In this document: positions 44,808 to 54,347 of the stretch, piece by piece | Numbering within the stretch: position 1 is the stretch's first letter | Layout: the number at the start of each line of letters is the position of its first letter | NCBI GenBank assembly: GCA_965223735.1 | Contig: OZ245010.1 | Span: forward strand, 1,736,001 to 1,800,000 | Direction of reading: 5' to 3' | Length of the DNA stretch: 64,000 nt | DNA from: CAYFZO01 sp965223735 | Lineage (GTDB): Bacteria > Pseudomonadota > Gammaproteobacteria > Poriferisulfidales > Oxydemutatoraceae | Translations under genes and position numbers: made by a program | The notes under the pieces: generated by a model | The model's input: only the letters and a program-made list of their open reading frames with translations | Database searches by the model: none | Told to the model about the DNA's origin: nothing

Positions 44808-46938
44808 TGCCGTCGGCGTTTGCCGTGGGTGGACTGTCTTCGATCTGCATACATTCGGCGACCAGCTCCATTATTTCCATCACTTTGAATTTCCCTTCGT
44901 TGCCGGTGGATTTGACGGCGTCCTCGAACATATTTGTGCATTTTGGGCAGGCGACGGCAAATACATCGAGGCCTTCTATGTCGGCGGCCTCGCGCATTCG
45001 GTTTTCCGACGGTTTTTCTTTGTCGGCGGGATCGGGCATCCAGATGCGTCCGCCGCCCGCGCCGCAGCAAAACGAGTTGTCCCTGCAACGTTCCATTTCG
45101 ACAAGTTCGACGCCGGTTGCGTTCAGCACGTTGCGCGGCGCATCGTAAACCTTGTTGATTCTGCCCAGATGGCAGGGGTCGTGAAAAGTCACCCGGTAAT
45201 CGAGTTGGCGCGGGAGTTCAAGTTCGCCGCTTTCCAGCATGCGCCGGAGCATTTCGCTGGCGTGTTCGATGTGGTATTCACCACCGAACGCAAGGTATTC
45301 GTTCTTGATCGTGTTGTAGGAGTGAGGGTCGGTGGTCACGATCGAGTTGAATTTGCATTCCAGCAATGTCTCGATGTTGGATTCCGCCAGATGCTCGTAC
45401 AAGCCTTCCTCGCCGACGCGACGCACGTCGTTGCCCGCGTTCATTTCTTTTTCATACAGGATGCCGAAATTTATGCCGCAAGCATGCAGGATTTTTGCAA
45501 AGGTGCGGGACACTTTTTGGTAACGCGGGTCGAAAGACGCGAAATCACCGACGAACCACAGTATGTCCACGGCCTGTTCGCGTGCGTCTGCAATTTTGAA
45601 GTCGAGTTTCTTTGTCCACGCTGGCCGCTTGCGCCGGCCTTCCCCGAATGAGTTCCCTTTCGTGTGAATATTCTGCAGAGCGGTCTGCATCACCGGGTCG
45701 AGTTCGCTGTTTTCGACAAGGTTGCGGCGCATCTCGACGATCAGGGGTATGTGTTCGATGCCCACCGGGCAGATCTCGACGCACGCCGAACAGGTGCGGC
45801 AGGCCCACAAGGTGTCGGGACGCAACTGATGGGGGTTGTCGCCGACGACCGCCAGCGCGTCAGCGTTCGGCAGTGTCGCTTTCGACAAGGTGGCTTCGGC
45901 AAGTTCGCGCAGGGATAAAATAACGTCCCGCGGCGATAGCGGAAAACCGGTTGCGTTGGCGGGGCAGGCTTCGTGGCAGCGTCCGCACTTGGTGCATGCG
46001 TCAAGGTGAAGCAGGTGTTTCCAGCTCAGGTCGGTGATTTTGGAGTAGCCGATGGAGTCGCTTTCGAGGTCCGCCTGCGGGAGACGCGCGGATGATTTGG
46101 CGTCGCGCGATATGAGCGAGGCCATTGCGGTGAATATATGCTTCGCCTTGGTAAAAGGTATCAGCCCGATCAGGACCAACGCCAGGACGCCGTGCAGCCA
46201 CCATAATGAGATGCGCAGGATTTCGGCGCCGGTGCTCGACATGCCTGAACCCATGAACAAGACGGCAACCCCCGAGCCCACGGGGGACCACCAGCGGTAA
46301 GTCCATACGGCGGGGTCCTGTTGCAGCCACACCAGCCGCGCTGCTTCCAGCAGGAAGCCGGTGATCGCAATTGCTATCAGCAGCCACAGAAAGGTCCAGT
46401 CTTCGCGCCGGTAGTCGCTTCTGTCGTAATCAGGGTCCTGCGGTGAGCGGTCGGGGCGGGCGTAATCGAGTTTCGGCAGTGCCAGCCACTTGCGGCGGTA
46501 CATCATGTACAGCAGGCCGACGATAAAGCCTGCGCCGGCAATGTCCAGGATCAGGGAAAACCAGAGATAGAAATCCCCGTACCAGAATTTGAAGCCGAGC
46601 AGTGGTTCAAGAATGTCGTGTTCAAGCGTGATCGTCAAAGTGCCGAGGAACAGCAGGCCGAAACCGAAAAAAATCAGGGCGTGAGAGGACCCCGCGGCAG
46701 TGTCGCGTCTTTTCAGCGTGCGGTGCGTCAACATTGCCCATATCATGCCGCCGGCGCCGCTCCACGGCCGTGCAAGCTTCAGCGGCGTTCCGTGCCGGTA
46801 CTTGCGCACCAGGACATAACAGCCGTAAATGAACACCGCGATCGCGGAGGCTGCGATGATGTAAAACAAGCCCGTGGCCCAGGCGGGGAAATCCTGGAAC
46901 AAGATGCGGGTGATCTGTTCCGGCTGGACAGGCTTCAT
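44797..46938 (-). CDS. Membrane ETF:quinone oxidoreductase (EtfD/DgcB-type Fe-S oxidoreductase)
   Basis: The protein is 713 aa. Residues 1-285 contain about six membrane helices resembling the NarI-like cytochrome b fold (ALIFFGFGLLFLGTLTITLEH; WLLIAIAITGFLLEAARL). Two 4Fe-4S motifs follow (CTKCGRCHEACPA; CRTCSACVEICPVG), then two CCG domains of the HdrD type (ending HDPCHLGR and CCGAGGG; ACPKCTNMF). Such fusions pass electrons from ETF to the quinone pool in place of classical ETF-QO. Encoded with etfAB and tmd it completes the path TMADH to ETF to quinone. It begins about 100 bp after tmd, beyond a hairpin. Confidence 0.9.
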   Translation of the reverse strand: MKPVQPEQITRILFQDFPAWATGLFYIIAASAIAVFIYGCYVLVRKYRHGTPLKLARPWSGAGGMIWAMLTHRTLKRRDTAAGSSHALIFFGFGLLFLGTLTITLEHDILEPLLGFKFWYGDFYLWFSLILDIAGAGFIVGLLYMMYRRKWLALPKLDYARPDRSPQDPDYDRSDYRREDWTFLWLLIAIAITGFLLEAARLVWLQQDPAVWTYRWWSPVGSGVAVLFMGSGMSSTGAEILRISLWWLHGVLALVLIGLIPFTKAKHIFTAMASLISRDAKSSARLPQADLESDSIGYSKITDLSWKHLLHLDACTKCGRCHEACPANATGFPLSPRDVILSLRELAEATLSKATLPNADALAVVGDNPHQLRPDTLWACRTCSACVEICPVGIEHIPLIVEMRRNLVENSELDPVMQTALQNIHTKGNSFGEGRRKRPAWTKKLDFKIADAREQAVDILWFVGDFASFDPRYQKVSRTFAKILHACGINFGILYEKEMNAGNDVRRVGEEGLYEHLAESNIETLLECKFNSIVTTDPHSYNTIKNEYLAFGGEYHIEHASEMLRRMLESGELELPRQLDYRVTFHDPCHLGRINKVYDAPRNVLNATGVELVEMERCRDNSFCCGAGGGRIWMPDPADKEKPSENRMREAADIEGLDVFAVACPKCTNMFEDAVKSTGNEGKFKVMEIMELVAECMQIEDSPPTANADGSGP

Positions 46939-46983
46939 CCGCCAATCACATAAAGCGCGCCGACAGCGTGGTGGGAATGTGGG

Positions 46984-47021
46984 AAAAATTCCGGGGAATC
47001 AACAGGTGTTGTCCCCGGAAT
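46984..47021 (-). terminator. Hairpin between tmd and the etfD-type gene
   Basis: On the minus strand, 9-bp perfect arms ATTCCGGGG / CCCCGGAAT with a 16-nt loop are followed by TTTTTCCC. It could end the tmd transcript or act as a partial terminator giving more tmd than etfD mRNA. Confidence 0.75.
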
Positions 47022-47045
47022 ATCTGTTTTCGGTTGTGCCTGACA

Positions 47046-49238
47046 TTAAGTCTGGTATGTGATTTCAACTTGTCCGCCCGGCATATGCGCTGTACCCCAC
47101 ACAGCCACTTCCCGGCGGTAGGGTTTCGGGTACTGGGCATTTTCTTCCTCGATTTCGCGCGCCAGGCGATGCCCTTCAAACGTCGCATCGGCGATCAGCT
47201 TGGGTGCCCAGGCATCGCCGATCACATAAACGGCTTTGACGTCTTTTTGTGACCACTGGTCCTTGGCAGCCATCAAACCGTGGTGAATGCTGCCGTTTGA
47301 ATGACGGCCGGTAACCAGAATAAGCGAGTCAAACTCATGCCACTTATGCGTTTTGTTTTCGCTACGCGGCAGTTTGCCGGGTCCCCGGTATTCTCTGCGA
47401 TAGCCGTCGCCCCAGATGTTGTACAGCTCAATGCGGTTGGCTTCAGCTTTGGTTACCCACGTGTCTGACAGCACTTTGATTCCCAGTTCGTGAAGCATGC
47501 GTTCCATGTTCGGGTACTCCAGGGTGAAGTGCATGTAGTGCCCGACTTCGGCTCCGCTGGCGATGGTCACGTCGTGCCCGTTTTCCGTGAGCTGTTGAGC
47601 CAGGCTCGGCGCCATGAAGTAGGGATCGCAGTTCAGGATCATTACGTTCTTGCCGATCGCCTTGTCGCCCGAGAACACTTGCTCGGGTGTCAGCATCGTC
47701 GGCAAGTTCGCATCAATTCCGGGGACCGGATCATGAGTTAGCGCATTGGTGCCGTCGGTATTCCACGAAGAACCGGTCGCGACGACGATCTTGTCCGCGC
47801 CATAATCAAGAGCGGCTTCGATGGTCACCGGATCAACCCCCAGCGCTAACCGGGAGTCCGGGTTTTTCTTGACCAGCTTATTGAGCTGTGTTTCGCGGTA
47901 ATCGCGGTGATAAGCCCATTCACTGAGGCCCGGCAATGTCGAGATCGTATTCACGCATCCGCCGACTTTGTCGGCCGTATCCAGAAGATGGACGGCGTAG
48001 CCGCGTTCCATCAGCACGCGCGCGCATTCCGCGCCCGACGGCCCGGCGCCGATCACGAGAATCGAATCGTCGGAGCCTTTGGCTGGAAAGCGTTCGGGGT
48101 GCCAGCCGCGGCGGTATTCTTCGCCGGCCGTGGCGTTCTGCGTGCAGATCATCGGCGGTCCGCCGATCTCCCAGCGGGAAATGCAGACATTGCAGCCGAT
48201 GCAGACACGAATGTCGTCAATGCGGCCTTCGTCAATTTTATTCGGCAGGAACGGGTCTGAGATTGAAGGACGCGCTGCGCCGATGATGTCGAGCTGGCCG
48301 GAACGAATGACTTGGGCCATTTTTTCCGCGTCGGTAAAGCGGCCGACGCCTAATACGGGATTTTTCGTGACCGCCTTGATGTGTTTCTGCCAGGGGATCT
48401 GGTGTCCCTGCTGGTAGTAGCGTGAAGGGCCGGCGTCTTCACCCCATTCAGCAATGTCGCCGACGTTGACATCCCAGACATCCACGAGCGGGTCGGCGAG
48501 TTCGGCAAAGCGGATGCCGTCTTCTTCAACTTCAACGCTGCCTGGGCCGTAGAGCGTGTCGCAGGCAAAACGAGTTGCAATCGCGCAGTCGTCGCCGACC
48601 GCCTTGCGGACTTTCTCGAGCGTTTCAAGCCAGAAGCGCGCGCGGTTTTCCAAAGAGCCGCCGTAGTTGTCTTTGCGCTTGTTGTAGTACGGGGACAGGA
48701 ATTGCAGGGGTAAATACGAGTGCGCGCCGTACACATAGATAATGTCAAAGCCCGCGTCGCGTGCGCGTATTCCTGCATCGACGTAAAATTGCTGGACTTC
48801 GTTGATCTCGTCCTGATCCATCTCGTGGCAGTAGGTTTGCAGTTCAAACTCGGAAGCGAACTGGCTGGGGCCGCGCGGCGTGCACCGGCTTTCCATGCAG
48901 GGTGCGTGAGCCGAGCCGTACCACATTTCAATGCCGGCCAGCGAGTTGTATTTGTGGATGTAGTCGGTCATCGCTCTCAGGTTCCTGACGTCGCCTTCGT
49001 CCCAGATGCGCGCTGAAACCCGGTGACAATCATCGGATTCCGGATGGATCGAACAGTATTCGGTATTGATGCCCGCCCAGCCGCCTTCCGCCTTTACCGA
49101 GCGGTTTGCGGCCTGAAAACCGGGCTTGTCGGAACCGGCCCCGTTGCAGTGCGGGACCTGGTAAAAACGGTTGCGTAAGGTTTTCGGGCCTATCTGCACA
49201 GGCTCAAAGAGAATGTCGTATTTTGGATCTCGTGCCAT
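47046..49238 (-). CDS. tmd: Trimethylamine dehydrogenase
   Basis: TMADH converts trimethylamine to dimethylamine and formaldehyde and reduces ETF. The protein is 730 aa, essentially the length of Methylophilus TMADH, and is collinear from MARDPKYDILFEP to the C-terminus. The Cys that binds FMN covalently is in VPHCNGAGSDKPG (residue 30 of the mature enzyme). The 4Fe-4S site is CIGCNVCISRWEIGGPPMIC. The three positions that separate TMADH from dimethylamine dehydrogenase all have the TMADH residue: Tyr60 (NTEYCS), Ser74 (RVSARIW) and Trp105 (EMWYGS). The substrate-cage tryptophans in LVDVWDV and ISRWEIGG are present. GGGGGAGACGACA precedes the ATG. Confidence 0.95.
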   Translation of the reverse strand: MARDPKYDILFEPVQIGPKTLRNRFYQVPHCNGAGSDKPGFQAANRSVKAEGGWAGINTEYCSIHPESDDCHRVSARIWDEGDVRNLRAMTDYIHKYNSLAGIEMWYGSAHAPCMESRCTPRGPSQFASEFELQTYCHEMDQDEINEVQQFYVDAGIRARDAGFDIIYVYGAHSYLPLQFLSPYYNKRKDNYGGSLENRARFWLETLEKVRKAVGDDCAIATRFACDTLYGPGSVEVEEDGIRFAELADPLVDVWDVNVGDIAEWGEDAGPSRYYQQGHQIPWQKHIKAVTKNPVLGVGRFTDAEKMAQVIRSGQLDIIGAARPSISDPFLPNKIDEGRIDDIRVCIGCNVCISRWEIGGPPMICTQNATAGEEYRRGWHPERFPAKGSDDSILVIGAGPSGAECARVLMERGYAVHLLDTADKVGGCVNTISTLPGLSEWAYHRDYRETQLNKLVKKNPDSRLALGVDPVTIEAALDYGADKIVVATGSSWNTDGTNALTHDPVPGIDANLPTMLTPEQVFSGDKAIGKNVMILNCDPYFMAPSLAQQLTENGHDVTIASGAEVGHYMHFTLEYPNMERMLHELGIKVLSDTWVTKAEANRIELYNIWGDGYRREYRGPGKLPRSENKTHKWHEFDSLILVTGRHSNGSIHHGLMAAKDQWSQKDVKAVYVIGDAWAPKLIADATFEGHRLAREIEEENAQYPKPYRREVAVWGTAHMPGGQVEITYQT

Positions 49239-49620
49239 TGTCGTCTCCCCCGGCTGTTTCCGCCTTATGGTGTTTGCAAGTGAGTAACGGTCAGTTTGGG
49301 CTTATATATTCGGCCTCCTCGTTGGGGGGAAGCCCGATCCCGAACGCCAAGCGTTATTATCACATATAACCCATGAGGAATATATACATTTGGCCCCCCG
49401 TGAAAGCACACAGGGTGGTTTGCCGGGATCCGCCAAGTGTTCGTGCACGGTGTCGCGCCGCCGGGACGGGGGGTGTTGCGCGCGGGGGCGATGGCCTGGG
49501 CCGGATTGTGAAACGTGAAATGGATACCCGGTTTCCCGACAGGGGGGGGGCGGGTATGCAAGCCGCGGTTTTTCAAGTCGATTGCCATTGCAACCGCTGC
49601 ACGGCTTTGATGCGTTCCGG
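49239..49620 (-). promoter_or_regulatory. Intergenic region upstream of tmd
   Basis: No gene is seen in these 382 bp. On the minus strand an extended -10-like TGTGATAAT (GATAAT at 49356-49361) lies about 120 bp upstream of the tmd start, in the only AT-rich part of the gap, with a weak -35. The part nearer 49540 has a short G-rich run. The promoter is a guess from composition. Confidence 0.35.
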
Positions 49621-50730
49621 TCAATTTTCAGAGGTTCTTTTCTCTTTTTTCGGGTCGAGAAAAGGAATTTCCGCGGTGGTCGCTGAACACGTCAGATTTT
49701 CACCGCGTATCTCGAGTGTTATTCCCGGCTTCGCCAGAGCCGGTTCGAGTTGCACCATTGCGTAGGACTTGTTGGTCAGGGGGGAATACATCGGCGCCGT
49801 CACAACGCCGACTTTTCTGCCTTCCCGGTAAACTTCCGCATCCGCGTCCACCGCTGCATCGGTGTTGGCGGTCACACCGAAAGTCTTGATTTTTTCCCGG
49901 CCGCGGGCGGCAAGCAGGCTTTCTCTGCCCCTGTAATCGGCCTGCTTGTCTTTCGTTACGGCAAACCCGAGTCCGACTTCCCACGGAGTTAATTCTTCGT
50001 GCATATCGTAAGGATAAAACAGCAGCGCCGCCTCGACCCGGATCATGTCTATGCAGTTGAACGAGCAGGGGATGATGCCTGACGATCTGCCGTTGTCGAG
50101 AATAGCGTCCCAGATCGCGACAACGCTGTCGGCTTTGGTGAAAATTTCATAGCCGCGTTCGCCTGAGTAGCCGGTGCGCGAGAGCATGCAGTGATAGCCG
50201 AACAAGGTGGTCGGTATATGATGAAAATACTTGAGCCGGGGCAGATCCACCGGCGTGTGCTGAGCCAGGAAATCAATGGATTTCGGCCCCTGCAGGGAAA
50301 TATCGTGCAGGTCGTCGTCGAGTTCGTATATGAGGTTTTTTCCTTCGGCGGATTTTCGGAGCTGCTCCATCCCGGTACCGCCCCCGTGCACCATCATCCA
50401 GTTGTTGGGAGCGATGTAGAACATGATGCAGTCGTCAGTGATCCGGCCTTCCTCGTTCAAAATGATGGCATATACCGATTTGCCCGGATAGATCCTGCTC
50501 AGATCGCGTGTGCAGACGTGGTTCAATACAGCCTGTGCATCGGGGCCGGCAACGTGGATTTTCTTCAAGCCCGATACGTCAAATAATCCGGCGGCGGTGC
50601 GTACCGCTTTGTGCTCTTCGTTGACGTCCTGTTCATATTCCCATGGGACGTCCATGCCGTTCCACTCGCCGAGCGGCGAACCCAGGGCGCGATGGCGCTC
50701 TTCAAGCGCCGAATGTCTTGTGACTGTCAT
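49621..50730 (-). CDS. GcvT-like aminomethyltransferase-family protein
   Basis: From the ATG at 50730 (MTVTRHSALEERH) the protein is 369 aa; in-frame starts at 50772 and 50832 would add up to 34 atypical residues. It aligns with folate-binding GcvT proteins: SALEERHRALG, EEHKAVRTAAGLFDVS, ITDDCIMFYI with the conserved Asp, DISLQGPKSIDFL and SRTGYSGERGYEIF. The family transfers C1 groups to tetrahydrofolate. Next to tmd it may capture formaldehyde or demethylate a methylated amine, but no glycine-cleavage partners are present. Sequence alone does not fix the substrate. Confidence 0.85.
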   Translation of the reverse strand: MTVTRHSALEERHRALGSPLGEWNGMDVPWEYEQDVNEEHKAVRTAAGLFDVSGLKKIHVAGPDAQAVLNHVCTRDLSRIYPGKSVYAIILNEEGRITDDCIMFYIAPNNWMMVHGGGTGMEQLRKSAEGKNLIYELDDDLHDISLQGPKSIDFLAQHTPVDLPRLKYFHHIPTTLFGYHCMLSRTGYSGERGYEIFTKADSVVAIWDAILDNGRSSGIIPCSFNCIDMIRVEAALLFYPYDMHEELTPWEVGLGFAVTKDKQADYRGRESLLAARGREKIKTFGVTANTDAAVDADAEVYREGRKVGVVTAPMYSPLTNKSYAMVQLEPALAKPGITLEIRGENLTCSATTAEIPFLDPKKEKRTSEN

Positions 50731-51062
50731 TGGGTCTTTATCCGTTGATTCAGGGATATTCGGGGTTTCAATCATTGATACTATCATCAAGGCGGTTTTA
50801 ATGCTGTAATATTGGCCGTGCCTGCGTATCAAGGTCTATTTGTTCAATATATGGCGTGTTTTTCCACAATGTGTCAATATACAGGCAGGGAACATGCATT
50901 TGAATGTTCCTGAATCCAGTGTCCCGGATTATTGCATTGGAGATATAAACGGGGGTATTATCGCACACTGTGTTTATCGTTCCGGTGCGAACGATATTTC
51001 GCGCTGAACCGGCTGGTTTGCGAAAGGCCGGGCCACACTTGTAAAAATCAGGAGGGAAAATT

Positions 51063-52337
51063 ATGGGTGTTACACGTCGAGATTTATTAAAAGCCTCGGT
51101 CGCGGGCGCTGTCTTGAGCGGCATCGGTTTGCCTTTGTCGCTGGGCGCCAAGACCAAGACGGTAAAGATCGGCTTTCTTGCACCGTTGACGGGTGAAGTT
51201 GCCGCATGGGGACTTCCCGGACTGTACGGTTGCGAGATCTGGGCTGAGAAAATCAACAAGGCTGGTGGTGTCAAGATCGGTAAAGACAACTACCATATTG
51301 AGTTCGTGTCGTTCGACAACGAGTACTTGCCGGATAAGGCCCTGCAGGGCTTTAAAAAGCTGGTGGCTGAAGACGACGTAAAGTTCATCATGATGCTGGG
51401 GGGGGACACCTGGCCCGCAGTGCAGCGGTTCGCGAAGCAGAACAAAATTCTGACTTCGACCCTGTTGCCGAGCGACCTGTCTCCGGACTCTCCCTATCAC
51501 ACCGCGCCTTGCGAGGTGCACCCGATCTACAACGTGACGGGTGTGCAGTGGATGGCGGAGCAGTTCCCGGGTCTGAAAAAGGCGGTGATCTGTGCTCAGA
51601 ACGATTCTCTGGGCCTGCCTTCCGTGGCGACTTACCGGGCGGCGTTTGAAGCCGAAGGTATTGGCGTTATAGACGAAAACATTTTTGATCCGGCGACCAC
51701 TGACTTTGCGCCCGTCGTATCGTCGTTGCTGGCGAAAAAGCCGGATGTTTTCTGCCTTGACACATGCTATGCGGATTATGTGAACCTGATCACCGAGCAG
51801 TTGTATCATCAGAAGTTCAAAGGCAAGATCATCTCGTGCACTTTCGATAACTATCCGGACGTTATTGAAAAGACCAGCGAAAAATTTGTCGAAGGCTTTA
51901 TCTTCCAGTTCCCTGATTTTGACGACGATGCGTTGAACGCAGACTTCATCAATTTCAAGGATCCAAACGGCTTTTACAAAGAATACGTGAAGCGCCATCC
52001 CGGTACATGGTCAGCCGTGTCATGGGAATACGCGTCGATCATGGATTTGTGGAAAGCGGCTGCCGAGAAAGCCGGCAGCGTGGAATCGCTTGAGGTGCAA
52101 AAGGCGATGCAGTCGGGCGGCAAAGCCCCTCATGCGTTCGGCGACGCCGAATGGTGGGGCAAGGATCTGTGGGGCATCGACAACGCGCTGGTCGGTGACT
52201 GGCCGGTTGTAACGATCCAGAAGGGCAAGGCGAAGATCGTTGACTTCAAGAGCATCCCGGCCTGGTGGAGAAAACACAAAAGCCTGATGATCAAGCACAT
52301 GGAAGCCATGAACCTGATGTGGCATCAGCAACAGTAG
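51063..52337 (+). CDS. ABC transporter substrate-binding protein (branched-chain/amide type)
   Basis: The protein is 424 aa with a twin-arginine-like signal (TRRDLLKASVAGAVLSG) and a type I periplasmic binding fold (KTVKIGFLAPLTGEVAAWG; VISCTFDNYPDVIEKTSE). The AGGAGGG upstream is strong. It lies divergent from the GcvT-like gene and heads a full LivHMGF-type importer. The ligand is not predictable; amino acids, amides, urea or a methylated amine are all within the family. A terminator follows, so it is probably made in excess over the permease. Confidence 0.9.
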   Translation: MGVTRRDLLKASVAGAVLSGIGLPLSLGAKTKTVKIGFLAPLTGEVAAWGLPGLYGCEIWAEKINKAGGVKIGKDNYHIEFVSFDNEYLPDKALQGFKKLVAEDDVKFIMMLGGDTWPAVQRFAKQNKILTSTLLPSDLSPDSPYHTAPCEVHPIYNVTGVQWMAEQFPGLKKAVICAQNDSLGLPSVATYRAAFEAEGIGVIDENIFDPATTDFAPVVSSLLAKKPDVFCLDTCYADYVNLITEQLYHQKFKGKIISCTFDNYPDVIEKTSEKFVEGFIFQFPDFDDDALNADFINFKDPNGFYKEYVKRHPGTWSAVSWEYASIMDLWKAAAEKAGSVESLEVQKAMQSGGKAPHAFGDAEWWGKDLWGIDNALVGDWPVVTIQKGKAKIVDFKSIPAWWRKHKSLMIKHMEAMNLMWHQQQ

Positions 52338-52374
52338 TACCACAGAGTACCAGCTGGAAATACACGTTGATTTT

Positions 52375-52417
52375 GCAGGTCTTTGACTGGAAACAGTTAA
52401 AGGCCTGCAATTTTTTT
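52375..52417 (+). terminator. Hairpin between binding protein and permease genes
   Basis: A 15-bp stem, GCAGGTCTTTGACTG / CAGTTAAAGGCCTGC (two wobble pairs), with a GAAA loop is followed by AATTTTTTT. It would reduce read-through from the binding-protein gene into the permease genes. Confidence 0.88.
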
Positions 52418-52492
52418 GATTTGTTCAGGGGACGGCGCAGCGGGATTTTTCTTCAACTGTGATGATCGGCTTGTGATGGAAAAGGGACTCTC

Positions 52493-53362
52493 GTGGAACT
52501 GATTCTTCAAACCTGCGTGAACGGACTGATACAAAGCGGCTTTTTCGCTTTGTGGGCGGTGGGTCTGGTATTGATATTCGGTGTCATGGGGATCATCAAT
52601 TTCGCCCACGGCGAGTTTGTGATGGTGGGCGCGTACGTCGTGTGGATGCTTTATTCGCAAAATGGCTGGCCGTTTTTCGCAGCGGTGATGATGGCGCTCG
52701 TGATCGTCACCCTGATCGGGCTGGCGATGGAGGCCAAGCTGTTCAGGCCTTTGCGTGATAATCCTCTGGGCGGGCTGATCTGCTCAATCGGCGTGCTGTT
52801 CATTTTGCAGGTGATCGCGGTGAAGGTCGGCGGGCTTGGCCTGATGAAGCATGTGCCGCCGCCGACGCCCGGCACGGTCGAGTTGGTTGAGGGGGTGAGG
52901 GTCGCGGCCCAGCGGCTGATCGGGCTGGGGGTATCCGTCGGCTTGTTGCTGGTCGTGTGGGGGTTTTTGACGCGCACCAAGCTGGGGTGGGCCCTGCGTG
53001 CTGTCTCCCAGGACCGTGAAGCCGCCGCGTTGCAGGGCATCAACATCAATCGCATTTCAATGATCGCAATGGGAGTGGGTGCGGCGCTGGCGGGTGTCGC
53101 GGGCGCGTTGATGGCGCCGCTGGTGCGTGTCGAACCTTACATGGGGCACGCGGTCATCATCACCGCTTTCATCGTGACCATCGTCGGAGGCATCGGCAGC
53201 ATTACGGGTGCGGTGCTTGCCGCCGTGCTCTATGCCTTTTTTCATACGTTCGTCACTACGTATTATGGGGGCACTATTGCAACCATGCTTGGTCTCGTGA
53301 TTATGTTGGTTGTACTCATCATCAAACCAACTGGCATCATGGGCAAGGCAGTCAGTGAATAA
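52493..53362 (+). CDS. ABC transporter permease (LivH type)
   Basis: The protein is 289 aa, starting at GTG with AAGGGA six bases upstream. It has about eight membrane helices and the family motif FGVMGIINFAHGEFVMVGAYV. The EAA-like cytoplasmic loop contains RAVSQDREAAALQGININ. It forms the membrane channel with the LivM-type protein, whose start overlaps its end by 8 bp. Confidence 0.93.
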   Translation: MELILQTCVNGLIQSGFFALWAVGLVLIFGVMGIINFAHGEFVMVGAYVVWMLYSQNGWPFFAAVMMALVIVTLIGLAMEAKLFRPLRDNPLGGLICSIGVLFILQVIAVKVGGLGLMKHVPPPTPGTVELVEGVRVAAQRLIGLGVSVGLLLVVWGFLTRTKLGWALRAVSQDREAAALQGININRISMIAMGVGAALAGVAGALMAPLVRVEPYMGHAVIITAFIVTIVGGIGSITGAVLAAVLYAFFHTFVTTYYGGTIATMLGLVIMLVVLIIKPTGIMGKAVSE

Positions 53363-54347
53363 CGATCACCGTACAAGAGGCGGGCAGATCGGGTCGTGGC
53401 TGCTGGGTGCCGTTTTTCTGACGGCGTTGCCTTTTCTCCTGAAGTTCCATCAGCAGGACTTCGTTATCTTTTTGCTGATCAATATCCTGGTTGTTACAAG
53501 TTATCGCCTGATGACACTTACGGGCGAATGGTCGTTGATACACGTGGTGTTGTGGGGTATCGGCGCTTACGCCAGCGGTCTTATCACCAAGCATTTTGAC
53601 GTTTCTTTCTGGTTCGCCATGCCGATGGCGGGGTTGATCACGGCGTTGATCGCGGCGCTGTTGAGTTTTCCGCTGTTTCGCATGAGCAGCTTTTATTTCC
53701 TGATCGGTTCGTTTGCGGCCGGTGAAGCGATCCGGCTGGCGTGGAAATATTTTGTCAATCCGTTCGGCGGCCCCAAGGGCATCAAATACGTTCCGTCACC
53801 GGAGATCACGTTGCCGGGGCTCGGGAGAATTGAAATATTCGAGCCGATCCCCTACTATTTCCTGACGCTCGTGGTGGTTGCAATATCCCTGTTTCTTCTC
53901 TACCGGATCGAACATTCGCGCATCGGTCTGACGTTGCACGCGATTCACTGGCGTTCGCAGTTGGCCGAATCAGTCGGCGTCAATACCTGGCGTTACCGGA
54001 CGCTGGCTTTTGTGGTCGCTTCCTTTTTTGCGGGTATCGCCGGTTCATTGTTTGTGCACTACCTCGGCAGCGTCAACCCCAATCAGTTCGGGGTCGGGAT
54101 CATGGTGTTGGTGCTGGTGTGGGCGATCGTGGGCGGAACCCGCACTTTTGCCGGCCCTGTCATCGGCGTGGTCGTGTTGTCCATCCTCAACGAGTTTTTC
54201 AGGGCGGCTGATGAGATACGTCCTGCAATCTACGGCGTCATCCTGATCCTCGCGATGCTGTTTTTGCCTGACGGACTCGAAAGCCTGCCCGGGAAGATCC
54301 GTGCGTTGGTTCGGCGTAAGCGGGATGCGGCTCAGGAGGCGGCGTGA
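53355..54347 (+). CDS. ABC transporter permease (LivM type)
   Basis: Starting at the GTG at 53355 the protein is 330 aa; an upstream in-frame ATG at 53310 lies inside the LivH-type gene. About nine membrane helices are visible, with GEWSLIHVVLWGIGAYASGLI and HWRSQLAESVGVNTWRYR corresponding to the LivM conserved loops. Its stop overlaps the next GTG by 4 bp. Confidence 0.92.
   Translation: MNNDHRTRGGQIGSWLLGAVFLTALPFLLKFHQQDFVIFLLINILVVTSYRLMTLTGEWSLIHVVLWGIGAYASGLITKHFDVSFWFAMPMAGLITALIAALLSFPLFRMSSFYFLIGSFAAGEAIRLAWKYFVNPFGGPKGIKYVPSPEITLPGLGRIEIFEPIPYYFLTLVVVAISLFLLYRIEHSRIGLTLHAIHWRSQLAESVGVNTWRYRTLAFVVASFFAGIAGSLFVHYLGSVNPNQFGVGIMVLVLVWAIVGGTRTFAGPVIGVVVLSILNEFFRAADEIRPAIYGVILILAMLFLPDGLESLPGKIRALVRRKRDAAQEAA

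Noticed and set aside
47046..49238. Dimethylglycine catabolism protein DgcA or dimethylamine dehydrogenase
   Set aside because: Full-length collinearity with TMADH and the Tyr60/Ser74/Trp105 set favour trimethylamine dehydrogenase.
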